Source: Rubrivivax sp.
Lineage (GTDB): Bacteria; Pseudomonadota; Gammaproteobacteria; Burkholderiales; Burkholderiaceae_C
Direction of reading: 5' to 3'
DNA length: 64,000 nucleotides
NCBI GenBank assembly: GCA_016719535.1
Contig: JADJYX010000043.1
Span: forward strand, 124,001-188,000
Shown: positions 18,846 through 28,089 of the stretch, piece by piece
Layout of the letters: each line of letters opens with the position of its first letter
Numbering within the stretch: position 1 is the first letter of the stretch
Made by a program: the position numbers and the translations under genes
Notes under the pieces: generated by a model
Database searches by the model: none
Seen by the model: only the letters and a program-made list of their open reading frames with translations
Told to the model about the DNA's origin: nothing

Positions 18846-20212
18846 CCGCCCGCCGCGCCGCGCTGCGCCGCATGGGCAGCCTGGTGCTGCTGCTGGGCGC
18901 CGCGCGCATCGCGCAGGGGGCCGGCATCGTCGCCGTGCGCATCTGGCCGGCCAGCGACTACACGCGCGTCACGATCGAGAGCGACCGCGCGCTCGTCGCG
19001 CGCCACTTCCTCACCGACGGCCCCGGCCGGCTGGTGATCGACATCGACGCCCTCGAACTGGACGCGGCGCTGCGCGAGCTGGTCGGCAAGGTGCGGCCCG
19101 ACGACCCCTTCATCGCGGGCGTTCGCGTCGGCCAGTACCAGCCGCGCCAGGTGCGCCTGGTGCTGGACCTGAAGCAGCCGGTGGCGCCGCAGCAGTTTGC
19201 GCTGGCGCCGGTGGCGGCCTACCAGCACCGGCTGGTCTTCGACCTCTACCCCTTGAAGGAGGCCGACCCGCTGCTGGCGCTGATCCGCGACAAGGAAGCC
19301 GCCGAGGCGCAGGCCGCGCGCGCCGTCGAGGACGCGCTGGGCGAGCTGATCGCGCGCGTCGATCGCCCGCCGCCGGCGCCGGTGACCACGCCGCCGCATG
19401 CCGCCGCGTCGGCGCCGGCCACGGCCGAGCCGGCGCCGGCGCTGATCACGCCCGCCCCCCGTCCGCCCGAGCCACCCACCGACGCCGAGCGCCGCCGGGT
19501 CGATCGGCTGGTGATCGTCGCCATCGACCCCGGCCATGGCGGCGAGGACCCTGGCGCCATCGGCCCCACCGGGCTGCGCGAGAAGGACGTGGTGCTGGCC
19601 ATCGCGCGCGCGCTGCGCGACGAGCTCAACAAGCAGCGCGGCATGCGCGTCATGCTGACGCGCAGCGGCGACTATTTCGTGCCGCTGCACGAACGCGTGC
19701 GCAAGGCGCGCCGCGTGCAGGCCGACCTGTTCGTATCGGTCCACGCCGATGCCTTCATGCGGCCCGAGGCGCGCGGGGCCAGCGTCTTTGCCCTCAGCAA
19801 CCGCGGCGCCACCAGCGCCGCCGCGCGCTGGATGGCCGCACGCGAGAACCGCGCCGACCTGGTGGGCGGCGTCAACCTCGGCGTGGCCGACGCGCAGGTG
19901 ATGCGCGCGCTGCTGGACATGAGCACCGCGGCGCAGATCAAGGACAGCCTCAAGCTCGGCCGCGAGGTGCTGGGCCGCATCGGCCGCGTCGGCCGGCTGC
20001 ACAAGCGCCAGGTCGAGCAGGCCGGCTTTGCGGTGCTGAAGGCACCCGACATCCCCAGCATCCTGGTCGAGACGGCCTTCATCTCCAACCCCGGCGAGGA
20101 GGAGAAGCTGCGTGACCCCGAATACCGCCGCGAACTGGTCGACGCCATCGCCACCGGCATCCGGCGCTATTTCGCACGCAACCCGCCGCTGGCGCGCAAC
20201 CGCGAGCTGTGA
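18842..20212 (+). CDS. amiC: N-acetylmuramoyl-L-alanine amidase (AMIN + Amidase_3)
   Basis: This secreted cell-wall amidase splits daughter-cell septa. After a signal segment with MTARRAALRRMG (Tat-like arginines) comes an AMIN domain (VRIWPASDYTRVTIES onward, ~30-145), a Pro/Ala-rich linker (~170-215) and the zinc-dependent Amidase_3 domain. Zinc/catalytic motifs are IDPGHGGEDPGA, SVHADAF and VETAFISNP. It has 456 residues, within the usual range. ATGA coupling to tsaE reproduces an order common in betaproteobacteria. Confidence 0.96.
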   Translation: MTARRAALRRMGSLVLLLGAARIAQGAGIVAVRIWPASDYTRVTIESDRALVARHFLTDGPGRLVIDIDALELDAALRELVGKVRPDDPFIAGVRVGQYQPRQVRLVLDLKQPVAPQQFALAPVAAYQHRLVFDLYPLKEADPLLALIRDKEAAEAQAARAVEDALGELIARVDRPPPAPVTTPPHAAASAPATAEPAPALITPAPRPPEPPTDAERRRVDRLVIVAIDPGHGGEDPGAIGPTGLREKDVVLAIARALRDELNKQRGMRVMLTRSGDYFVPLHERVRKARRVQADLFVSVHADAFMRPEARGASVFALSNRGATSAAARWMAARENRADLVGGVNLGVADAQVMRALLDMSTAAQIKDSLKLGREVLGRIGRVGRLHKRQVEQAGFAVLKAPDIPSILVETAFISNPGEEEKLRDPEYRRELVDAIATGIRRYFARNPPLARNREL

Positions 20213-20941
20213 TCAGCCGCGGGCCCCGAGCGCCATCCAGGCCGTCAGCAGGCCGAAGAAGACCGGCTGGTGGACCATGTAGAAGCTCAGGCTCCAGCGG
20301 CCCAGCACCGCCAGCGGCTGCAGCACGCCGGGCAAGGCGCCGGCCACCCAGTGCCGGCGCCGCGCCAGCACCCACTGCCCGGCGGCCAGGCCGGCCAGCA
20401 GCATGCCGAACCAGGGCAGCAGCGGCACATAGTCCTCGGTGATGGGCTTGCGCGTGACGAGGCCGGTCCAGCTCAGCCAGGGCGCATCGAAGAATTCGTG
20501 CCGCCAGGCCAATGGCGCCGTCAGCGCCATCGCAGCCAGGCCCCACAAGCCGCTGCGCAAGGGCGCCAGCAGCCGGGCCAGCACCAGCATCAGCGCCAAC
20601 GCGTGCAGCACGCCGAAGGCGATCCAGCTGCGCGGAAAGACCAGCCAGGAGCCGATGCTGACCAGCAGCGCGCAGCCCGCCACCTGCGCCCAGCGGCGCC
20701 AGAAGCGCGGCCAGCCCTGGGCCGCGTCCAGCGCGAGGGCCTGCCCGAAGCCGGCACAGAAGAGGAACAGGCTCAGGATGGCCGTGCGGTGCGCGATCCA
20801 CACCGGATCGGCATTCGGAAACTGCCGCGGCTGCAGCAGCCCGAAGTGGTTGAGGTCGAAGCCGAAGTGGTAGGCCGCCATCCAGACGATGGCCGCGCCG
20901 CGCAGCGCGTCCAGGCGATCGAAGCGCTCAACGCGGCTCAT
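20213..20941 (-). CDS. DUF1624 (heparan-alpha-glucosaminide N-acetyltransferase-like) membrane protein
   Basis: This is a 242-residue polytopic protein. The opening ERFDRLDALRGAAIVWMAAYHF with its RGxA and His is the hallmark of the DUF1624/acyltransferase-3-like family, and about seven membrane segments follow. It is presumed to transfer an acyl group across the membrane to an unknown acceptor. The start overlaps the 3' end of the sirtuin gene by 14 bp, so the two are co-transcribed. Confidence 0.88.
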   Translation of the reverse strand: MSRVERFDRLDALRGAAIVWMAAYHFGFDLNHFGLLQPRQFPNADPVWIAHRTAILSLFLFCAGFGQALALDAAQGWPRFWRRWAQVAGCALLVSIGSWLVFPRSWIAFGVLHALALMLVLARLLAPLRSGLWGLAAMALTAPLAWRHEFFDAPWLSWTGLVTRKPITEDYVPLLPWFGMLLAGLAAGQWVLARRRHWVAGALPGVLQPLAVLGRWSLSFYMVHQPVFFGLLTAWMALGARG

Positions 20942-21710
20942 GTCGATCGTCGGCCAGCAGCAGCGGCAGCAGCGTGGCCGCGGTGCCGCGCAGGTGCTCG
21001 TGCGCCTCGTCGTCGATCTCGCTCGGGTGCGGGTTGACGATCACCACCCGCGCGCCGGCGCGGCGTGCCTGCCCGGCCAGACCGGCCGCCGGCCACACGG
21101 CCCCCGAGGTGCCCACCACCAGCAGCAGCCGGCAGCGCTGCACCGCCGCTTCGGCGGCGGCCATGGCGGCCGTGGGCAGCATCTCCCCGAACCACACCAC
21201 GTCCGGCCGCACCAGGTTGCCGCAGTCCATGCAGCGCGGCGGGGTGCCGGGCGGCGCGGCCTCGGGCGCGCAGGCGCGGCCCTGCGGGCAGCGCTGCAGC
21301 CAGCGGTCGGCCAGGATGTCGCCGTGCAGCCGGATGGCGTCGGCGTTGCCGGCGCGCTGATGAAGGTCGTCGACGTTCTGCGTGATCACCGTCAGCGCCC
21401 CGGGGTGCCGGCGCGCGAAGTCGCCCAGCGCGCGGTGGCCGGCGTTGGGTTCGGCCAGCCGCACGCCATCGCGCCGCTCGGCATACCACTGCCAGACGCG
21501 CGCCGGGTCGTCGCGAAAGCCCTCCTCGCTGGCCAGCGCCGCCGGGTCGAAGCGCGACCACAGGCCGCTCATCGCATCGCGGAAGGTGGGGATGCCGCTT
21601 TCGGCGCTCATGCCGGCGCCGGTGAGCACGGCCAGGCCGCCGGCGTGACCCGCGGCCTGCCGCACGGCAGCGCCCACAGCCTGCACACCGGAATCGGCGC
21701 CAATGCTCAT
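20928..21710 (-). CDS. cobB: Sir2-family NAD-dependent protein deacylase
   Basis: This sirtuin removes acyl groups from lysines using NAD. Motifs are LTGAGMSAESGIPTFRD, ITQNVDDLHQRAG, and a zinc Cys pattern (CPQGRAC ... CMDCG). It has 260 residues from MSIGADSG. An ATG at 21752 would add 14 residues but overlap the FadB gene. Being last in a fatty-acyl catabolic operon fits regulation of acyl-CoA enzymes by deacylation, as described for CobB generally. Confidence 0.92.
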   Translation of the reverse strand: MSIGADSGVQAVGAAVRQAAGHAGGLAVLTGAGMSAESGIPTFRDAMSGLWSRFDPAALASEEGFRDDPARVWQWYAERRDGVRLAEPNAGHRALGDFARRHPGALTVITQNVDDLHQRAGNADAIRLHGDILADRWLQRCPQGRACAPEAAPPGTPPRCMDCGNLVRPDVVWFGEMLPTAAMAAAEAAVQRCRLLLVVGTSGAVWPAAGLAGQARRAGARVVIVNPHPSEIDDEAHEHLRGTAATLLPLLLADDRHEPR

Positions 21711-21735
21711 GGCCGCATGCCGGCGGCCCGGCCCG

Positions 21736-23877
21736 TCACTCGAAGCGTCCACCCGCCTCGGCCAGCTTCACCACGCCGGCTGCCGGTTCGAAGCGCGGAC
21801 CGAATTTTGCCGCCAGCGCGCGCGAGCGCGCGACGAAGGCCTGGGCGCCCATCGCGTTGATGAACTGCAGCGCGCCGCCCTGGAAGGGCGCGAAGCCCCA
21901 GCCGAAGATCGAGCCGATGTTGCCGTCGGCCACCGACCTCAGCACCCCTTCGTCCAGGCAGCGCACCGCCTCGTTGGCCTGCGCAAACATCAGGCGGTCG
22001 ATGAGTTCCTTCTGCTCGGGCTGCTGCGCAGCGACCGGGAACAGCTGCGCCAGCCCCGGCCACAGCTGTTTGCCGCGTTCGTCGTCGGCCAGGCCCCAGT
22101 CGTAAAAGCCCTGGCCTGCCTTCTTGCCGATGCGGCCGATCTCGCACAGCTGCCGCACCACCGCCATGCCCGGGTGCTCGGCGTAGGTCTTGCCTTCGGC
22201 CGCCAGATCCTTCTTCGTCTGCTCGGCCACATGCAGGCCCAGCGACAGGCTCACCTCGTCCTGCAAGGCCAGCGGCGGCATCGGCATGCCGGCCTGCAGG
22301 CCGGCGACCTCGATGCTGCGCGGGTGCACGCCCTCCTTCAGCATCGTGATGCCTTCCATCACGTAAGTGGCAAAGACGCGGCTGGTGTAGAAGCCGCGGC
22401 TGTCGTTGACGACGATCGGCGTCTTGCCGATCTGCAGCACATAGTCAAAGCCGCGCGCCAGCGTTTCGTCGCTGGTTTCCTTGCCCACGATGATCTCCAC
22501 CAGCGGCATCTTGTCCACCGGGCTGAAAAAATGCAGGCCGACAAAGTTCTTCGGCCGGCTGCTCGCCTGCGCCAGGCCGGTGATCGGCAGCGTCGAGGTG
22601 TTGGAGGCGAAGACCTTGTCCGCACCGAGCACGGCTTCCGCGCGCTTCGTCACGTCGGCCTTGATCGCGCGGTCCTCGAACACCGCCTCGATCACCAGGT
22701 CACAGCCTTGCAGCAGCGCGAAGTCGGTGCCCGCGGTGATCTTCGCCAGCAGCGCGTCTTGCTTCTCCGGCGTGCTGCGGCCCTTCTTGACGGCCTTGTC
22801 CAGGATGCCCTGGCTGTAGGCCTTGCCCTTTTCGGCCGCCTCCTGCGTGGTATCCAGCAGCACGACGTCGATGCCGGCCTTGGCCGACACGTAGGCGATG
22901 CCGCCGCCCATCATGCCGGCGCCCAGCACGCCGAGCTTCTTCACCTGGCTGCGCTCGATGCCGGCGGGCCGCGACGCGCCCTTCTTGATGGCATTGAGCT
23001 GGTACCACAGCGTGTTGATGATGTTCTTCGATTCCTGGCTCAGCACGCAGGCGGCGAAAAAGCGGCTTTCGACCACGCAGCCGGCATCGAAATCGAGCAG
23101 GCAACCTTCGAAGATGCTGCTCATGATGTGCGTCACCGCCGGGTAGTTGCCCCAGCTCTTGGCGCCGGCCATCGACGGCGCGATGGCCAGCATCTGCACC
23201 ACGCCCGGGCTGCGCGAGTCGCCATTCGGGATGCGGAATTTTGGCTGGTCCCAGGGCTGCTTCGCCTTCGGATTGGCGGCGATCCAGGCGCGCGCCTGGG
23301 CCATCAGGTCGTCGCGGTCCCTGGCCAGCGCGGTGATCAGGCCCATGGAGAGCGCCTTGGCCGGCGCGATGTCGTTGCCCTCGGCGCAGATCTGCATCGC
23401 CTGCTGGATGCCCACCAGCCGCGGCAGCCGCTGCGTGCCGCCGCCACCGGGCAGCAGGCCGAGCTTGACCTCGGGCTGGCCGAGCTTGAGCCTGGGGTCG
23501 TCGATGACGATGCGCGCATGGCAGCCCAACGCGATCTCGAGGCCACCACCCAGCGCGTGGCCGTTGATCGCTGCCACCACCGGCTTGCCTTGCAGCTCGA
23601 GCTGGCGCAGCACCTTCTTCATCGCCATCGAGGCTTCGAAGGGCTCTTCGGCGGTGGTCCACTTGGACATGCGGTCGAGGTCGCCGCCGGCGCAGAAGTC
23701 GGCCTTGCCGCTGGTCAGGATCAGGCCCTTGACCGCCGGGTCGGCCAGCTTCCCGGCCGCCGCGGCAATGCCTTCCATCAGCGTATCGCCGACCACGTTC
23801 ATCGGCCGGCCGGGCAGGTCCATCGTGGCGACGAGGATGCCGTCGTCGCCCAGGCTCAGTTTGACAGCGTCGCTCAT
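21736..23877 (-). CDS. FadB/FadJ-like bifunctional enoyl-CoA hydratase / 3-hydroxyacyl-CoA dehydrogenase
   Basis: This multifunctional beta-oxidation protein has about 713 residues. The N-terminal crotonase half has HALGGGLEIALGCHA and QPEVKLGLLPGGGGTQRL with its catalytic Glu. The 3-hydroxyacyl-CoA dehydrogenase half starts at GVLGAGMMGGGIAYVSAKAG and has ASNTSTLPI and GLHFFSPVDKMPLVEI. It hydrates enoyl-CoA and oxidises the 3-hydroxyacyl-CoA for the adjacent thiolase. ATG 23877 is 2 bp after the thiolase stop; GTG 23883 would give a GTGA overlap instead. Confidence 0.94.
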   Translation of the reverse strand: MSDAVKLSLGDDGILVATMDLPGRPMNVVGDTLMEGIAAAAGKLADPAVKGLILTSGKADFCAGGDLDRMSKWTTAEEPFEASMAMKKVLRQLELQGKPVVAAINGHALGGGLEIALGCHARIVIDDPRLKLGQPEVKLGLLPGGGGTQRLPRLVGIQQAMQICAEGNDIAPAKALSMGLITALARDRDDLMAQARAWIAANPKAKQPWDQPKFRIPNGDSRSPGVVQMLAIAPSMAGAKSWGNYPAVTHIMSSIFEGCLLDFDAGCVVESRFFAACVLSQESKNIINTLWYQLNAIKKGASRPAGIERSQVKKLGVLGAGMMGGGIAYVSAKAGIDVVLLDTTQEAAEKGKAYSQGILDKAVKKGRSTPEKQDALLAKITAGTDFALLQGCDLVIEAVFEDRAIKADVTKRAEAVLGADKVFASNTSTLPITGLAQASSRPKNFVGLHFFSPVDKMPLVEIIVGKETSDETLARGFDYVLQIGKTPIVVNDSRGFYTSRVFATYVMEGITMLKEGVHPRSIEVAGLQAGMPMPPLALQDEVSLSLGLHVAEQTKKDLAAEGKTYAEHPGMAVVRQLCEIGRIGKKAGQGFYDWGLADDERGKQLWPGLAQLFPVAAQQPEQKELIDRLMFAQANEAVRCLDEGVLRSVADGNIGSIFGWGFAPFQGGALQFINAMGAQAFVARSRALAAKFGPRFEPAAGVVKLAEAGGRFE

Positions 23878-23879
23878 CG

Positions 23880-25085
<1,206 letters not shown>

Positions 25086-25142
25086 GGTTTGCTCCTCGAC
25101 CTCACATGAACCGTGAGGCCAATCCTGTTGATCGCGCCCGCT

Positions 25143-26297
25143 TCACATGAAGCGGGCCGCGAGTTCCTTCATGATCTCGTTGGTGCCGCCGTAGATGCGC
25201 TGCACGCGGGCGTCGACATACAGCTCGGCGATCGGATATTCCATCATGTAGCCATAGCCGCCGAAGAGCTGCAGGCATTCGTCCATCACCTTGCCCTGCT
25301 GTTCGCTGACCCAGCTCTTGGCCAGCGCGGCGCGCGCGGCGTCGAGTTCGCCCCTCAGGTGCGACACCATGCAGGCGTCGACGAAAGCGCGTGTGGCCAG
25401 CACCGTGGCCTGCACCTCGGCGAGCTTGAACTTCGTATTCTGGAAATCCCACACCGTCTTGCCGAAGGCCTTGCGCTGCTTGACGTAGGCCAGCGTTTCC
25501 TCCAGCGCACGCTCCATCGCCGCCACGCCCTGCAGCGCGATGATCAGCCGCTCCTGCGGCAGCTGCTCCATCAGCTGGACGAAGCCCTGGCCTTCGCGGC
25601 CGCCCAGCAGGTTGGCCGCCGGCACGCGCACGTCGTCGAAGAAAAGCTCCGAGGTGTCCTGCGACTTCAGCCCCACCTTGTCGAGCTTGCGGCCGCGGCG
25701 GAAGCCTTCTGCACCATCGGTCTCCACCAGCAACAGGCTCACGCCCTTGGCACCCGCCTCGCGCTCGGTCTTGGCCACCACGATGATCAGGTTGGCATGC
25801 TGGCCGTTGGTGATGAAGGTCTTGGCGCCGTTGATGACGTAGTGATCGCCGTCGCGGCGCGCGAAGGTGCGCACGGCCTGCAGGTCGGACCCGGTGCCCG
25901 GTTCGGTCATCGCGATCGCAGTGACCAGCTCGCCCGTCACCATGCGCGGCAGCAAGCGCTGCTTCTGGTCCTCGGTGCCGCAGTGGAACAGGTAGGGCGC
26001 GACGATGGCCGAATGCAGCCCGCCGCCCCAGCCGCTCAGGCCCGCGCGCGCTGCCTCCATGATGACCACCGCCTCGTGGCCGAAATCGCCGCCGGCGCCG
26101 CCATAGGCCTCGGGCGTGGACAGGCACAGCAGGCCCTGGGCGCCGCATTCGTTCCAGGTCAGGCGCGGCATGATGCCGGCCTCGCGCCAGCCGGCAGCCT
26201 GCGGCACCCAGCGCTCGGTGAAGAAGCGCCGCGCGCTGTCCTGCAGCATGCGGTGCTCCTCGGTGATCCAGCTCGACGGGAAGAGGGGAAGCGTCAT
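25143..26297 (-). CDS. Acyl-CoA dehydrogenase
   Basis: This FAD enzyme of 384 residues introduces an alpha-beta double bond into an acyl-CoA. Signatures are AIAMTEPGTGSDLQAV, FITNGQHANLIIVV, RKAFGKTVWDFQ and the C-terminal LFGGYGYMMEYP with RIYGGTNEIMKE, where Glu-Ile of the NEI motif marks the classic long- or short-chain subfamily. The ATG at 26297 overlaps the MerR gene stop (ATGA), tying it to the regulator. It could act on saturated terpenoid- or branched-chain CoA esters; substrate is inferred from context only. Confidence 0.93.
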   Translation of the reverse strand: MTLPLFPSSWITEEHRMLQDSARRFFTERWVPQAAGWREAGIMPRLTWNECGAQGLLCLSTPEAYGGAGGDFGHEAVVIMEAARAGLSGWGGGLHSAIVAPYLFHCGTEDQKQRLLPRMVTGELVTAIAMTEPGTGSDLQAVRTFARRDGDHYVINGAKTFITNGQHANLIIVVAKTEREAGAKGVSLLLVETDGAEGFRRGRKLDKVGLKSQDTSELFFDDVRVPAANLLGGREGQGFVQLMEQLPQERLIIALQGVAAMERALEETLAYVKQRKAFGKTVWDFQNTKFKLAEVQATVLATRAFVDACMVSHLRGELDAARAALAKSWVSEQQGKVMDECLQLFGGYGYMMEYPIAELYVDARVQRIYGGTNEIMKELAARFM

Positions 26298-26758
26298 TTC
26301 GACTCCAGTCGTTCGCGCACCGCGGCATTGATGACGCGCAGCTCGGCCAGCGTGGCATCGATGTGCGCGCGCTTGAGTTCCAGCTCGGCGATCGCCGCGG
26401 TGGTGCGGTCGAACACATAGCGCAGCTGCTGCACGCGGCCCTCGCCCTGGTCGCCATACAGGTCGAGATAATGCTTGATCTCTTCCAGCGACGCGCCGAT
26501 CGCCTTCGAGCGCAGGATCAGCGCCAGCCGCGCGCGGTCCTTGCGCGTATAGACGCGGGTGCCGTTGATGCGGCGGGGCTTCAGCAGCCCCTTGTCCTCG
26601 TAGAAGCGGATGGTGCGCAGCGTGATGCCGAACTCGGCGCACAGCTCGGCGATGCCGAACAGCTCGCCGGTATCGGCGCCACGGTGCGCGTCCACCGCCG
26701 CCTGCGCGGCCGAGGGCACGCGCCGGCGCGTCGGCGCGGTGGGGGCGTCGGTATTCAC
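26294..26758 (-). CDS. MerR-family regulator of acyl-CoA catabolism (LiuR-like)
   Basis: This is a 154-residue regulator with an N-terminal MerR HTH (FGIAELCAEFGITLRTIRFY) after a ~32-residue flexible leader, and a C-terminal coiled coil. It lacks the metal-binding cysteines of metal-sensing members and looks like LiuR-type regulators of branched-chain acyl-CoA genes. The GTG at 26758 makes a GTGA overlap with the SCP2 gene. The likely operator is the palindrome at 27156-27169, in a promoter with the 19-bp spacer typical of MerR targets. Confidence 0.88.
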   Translation of the reverse strand: MNTDAPTAPTRRRVPSAAQAAVDAHRGADTGELFGIAELCAEFGITLRTIRFYEDKGLLKPRRINGTRVYTRKDRARLALILRSKAIGASLEEIKHYLDLYGDQGEGRVQQLRYVFDRTTAAIAELELKRAHIDATLAELRVINAAVRERLESK

Positions 26759-27051
26759 ACCACGCGCTGCAGCTTCATGGCCACGCTCATGTCGCCCGAG
26801 ACCTTGAATTTGCCCATCATGAAGCCGGTGGCGGGCTCCAGCTCGCCGGTCAGCAGCGCGGCCAGGTTCTCCAGCGTGATGGCCACCGTGCAGTCGGCGT
26901 CCTGGTTCTCGTTGTGCACGACGTTGGGGGTCGACTTGCCGTCGATATAGGCCACGCCGTCGGCGCCGCAATCGAACTTCAGCGTCGCATTCAGGCCGCT
27001 GTCGTCGCCGACCTTGTTGCGCAGGTGGTCGGTGCAGGCTTGCAGGTCCAT
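26755..27051 (-). CDS. SCP2 sterol-carrier-like protein
   Basis: This 98-residue protein is a single SCP2 fold: GVAYIDGKSTPNVVHNEN, DCTVAITLENLAALLTGEL and GFMMGKFKVSGDMSVAMKLQ are typical. Such proteins bind acyl-CoAs or other lipids in a hydrophobic tunnel. It is first in the leftward operon and probably binds or shuttles the hydrophobic acyl-CoA intermediates of the cluster. Confidence 0.93.
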   Translation of the reverse strand: MDLQACTDHLRNKVGDDSGLNATLKFDCGADGVAYIDGKSTPNVVHNENQDADCTVAITLENLAALLTGELEPATGFMMGKFKVSGDMSVAMKLQRVV

Positions 27052-27154
27052 GGAAACTCCGGAAGAGGGGGTGAAACGAGGGTCTTCGATGGCCGCGCAG
27101 CATAGTGACGCCGCCTGCCCCGGTTTGTCGTGGAATACCCTTAGCGGGACCCGG

Positions 27155-27185
27155 TTGACGTTAACGTCACCCTATCGCCTAATGC
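27155..27185 (+). promoter_or_regulatory. MerR-type promoter and 14-bp palindromic operator
   Basis: TGACGTTAACGTCA (27156-27169) is a perfect palindrome. It overlaps a -35-like TTGACG (27155-27160), which is separated by 19 bp from TAATGC (27180-27185). Elongated 19-20 bp spacers are the hallmark of promoters remodelled by MerR proteins, and a MerR gene lies in the divergent operon. The start codon of the rightward operon is at 27214. Confidence 0.65.
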
Positions 27186-27213
27186 CGCGGCCCGCCACGA
27201 CCATGAGATCCGG

Positions 27214-28089
27214 ATGACCGAGCCCGCCGCCCGCTACCGCAGCATCTTCCGCCCCGGCCTGTTCGACGGCCAGGTCTGCTGGGTCACCGGCGGCGGCAGC
27301 GGCATCGGCCGTTGCGTGGCGCACGAACTGGCGGCGCTGGGCGCGCAGGTGGTGATCAGCGGTCGCAGCATCGACAAGCTCGAGCGCGTGGCCGCCGAGA
27401 TCGCGGCCGACGGCGGCCGCTGCGACACCATCGCCTTCGACATCCGCGACGAAGAGGCCGTCAAGGCCGGCGTGGCCGCCATCGTCGCCCGGCACGGCGC
27501 GGTGCATGGCCTCGTCAACAACGCCGGCGGGCAATTTCCCGCGCCGATGATGGCCATCAGCAAGAAGGGCTTCGACGCCGTGGTCGCCAACAACCTGACC
27601 GGCGGCTTCCTGATGATGCGCGAGGTCTTCAACCAGAGCATGGAGACGCACGGCGGCGCGGTCGTCAACATGACGGCCGATTTCCGCAACGGCATGCCCG
27701 GCATGGCGCACAGCGGCGCCGCGCGCGCCGGCATGAGCAACCTGACGATGACCGCCGCCTACGAATGGGCGCATGCCGGCGTGCGCGTGAATGCGGTGGC
27801 GCCGGGCTGGATCGCCAGCAGCGGCATGGACACCTATGGCGGCGCGATGAAGAGCCTGATCCCCCGCCTGAAGGAGCATGTGCCGCTGGGCCGCCTGGGC
27901 GTCGAGGCCGAGGTCAGCGGCGCCATCGTCTTCCTGCTGTCGCCGGCGGCGGCCTTCATCAGCGGCGTCACGGTGCAGATCGACGGTGCGGCGTCGCTGG
28001 GCAGCGCGGTCTTCCCCCTGAGCAAGACGACCAAGAGCGTGCCGTTCGACGGCTTTCACCGCGCCGTGACGCCGGACGTGCTGAAGTGA
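27214..28089 (+). CDS. SDR-family protein with altered catalytic residues (AtuB-/dienoyl-CoA reductase-like)
   Basis: This Rossmann-fold SDR has 291 residues. The cofactor motif is GGGSGIGR (27-33 region) with NNAGG (102-106) and the structural Asn in NNLTGG. The usual Ser-Tyr-x3-Lys site is not present: the segment at 166-171 reads HSGAAR, placing Ser at the Tyr position and Arg at the Lys position. That resembles 2,4-dienoyl-CoA reductases, which also lack the Tyr. It starts the rightward operon in the place of atuB. A role in reducing an unsaturated acyl-CoA is inferred. Confidence 0.88.
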   Translation: MTEPAARYRSIFRPGLFDGQVCWVTGGGSGIGRCVAHELAALGAQVVISGRSIDKLERVAAEIAADGGRCDTIAFDIRDEEAVKAGVAAIVARHGAVHGLVNNAGGQFPAPMMAISKKGFDAVVANNLTGGFLMMREVFNQSMETHGGAVVNMTADFRNGMPGMAHSGAARAGMSNLTMTAAYEWAHAGVRVNAVAPGWIASSGMDTYGGAMKSLIPRLKEHVPLGRLGVEAEVSGAIVFLLSPAAAFISGVTVQIDGAASLGSAVFPLSKTTKSVPFDGFHRAVTPDVLK

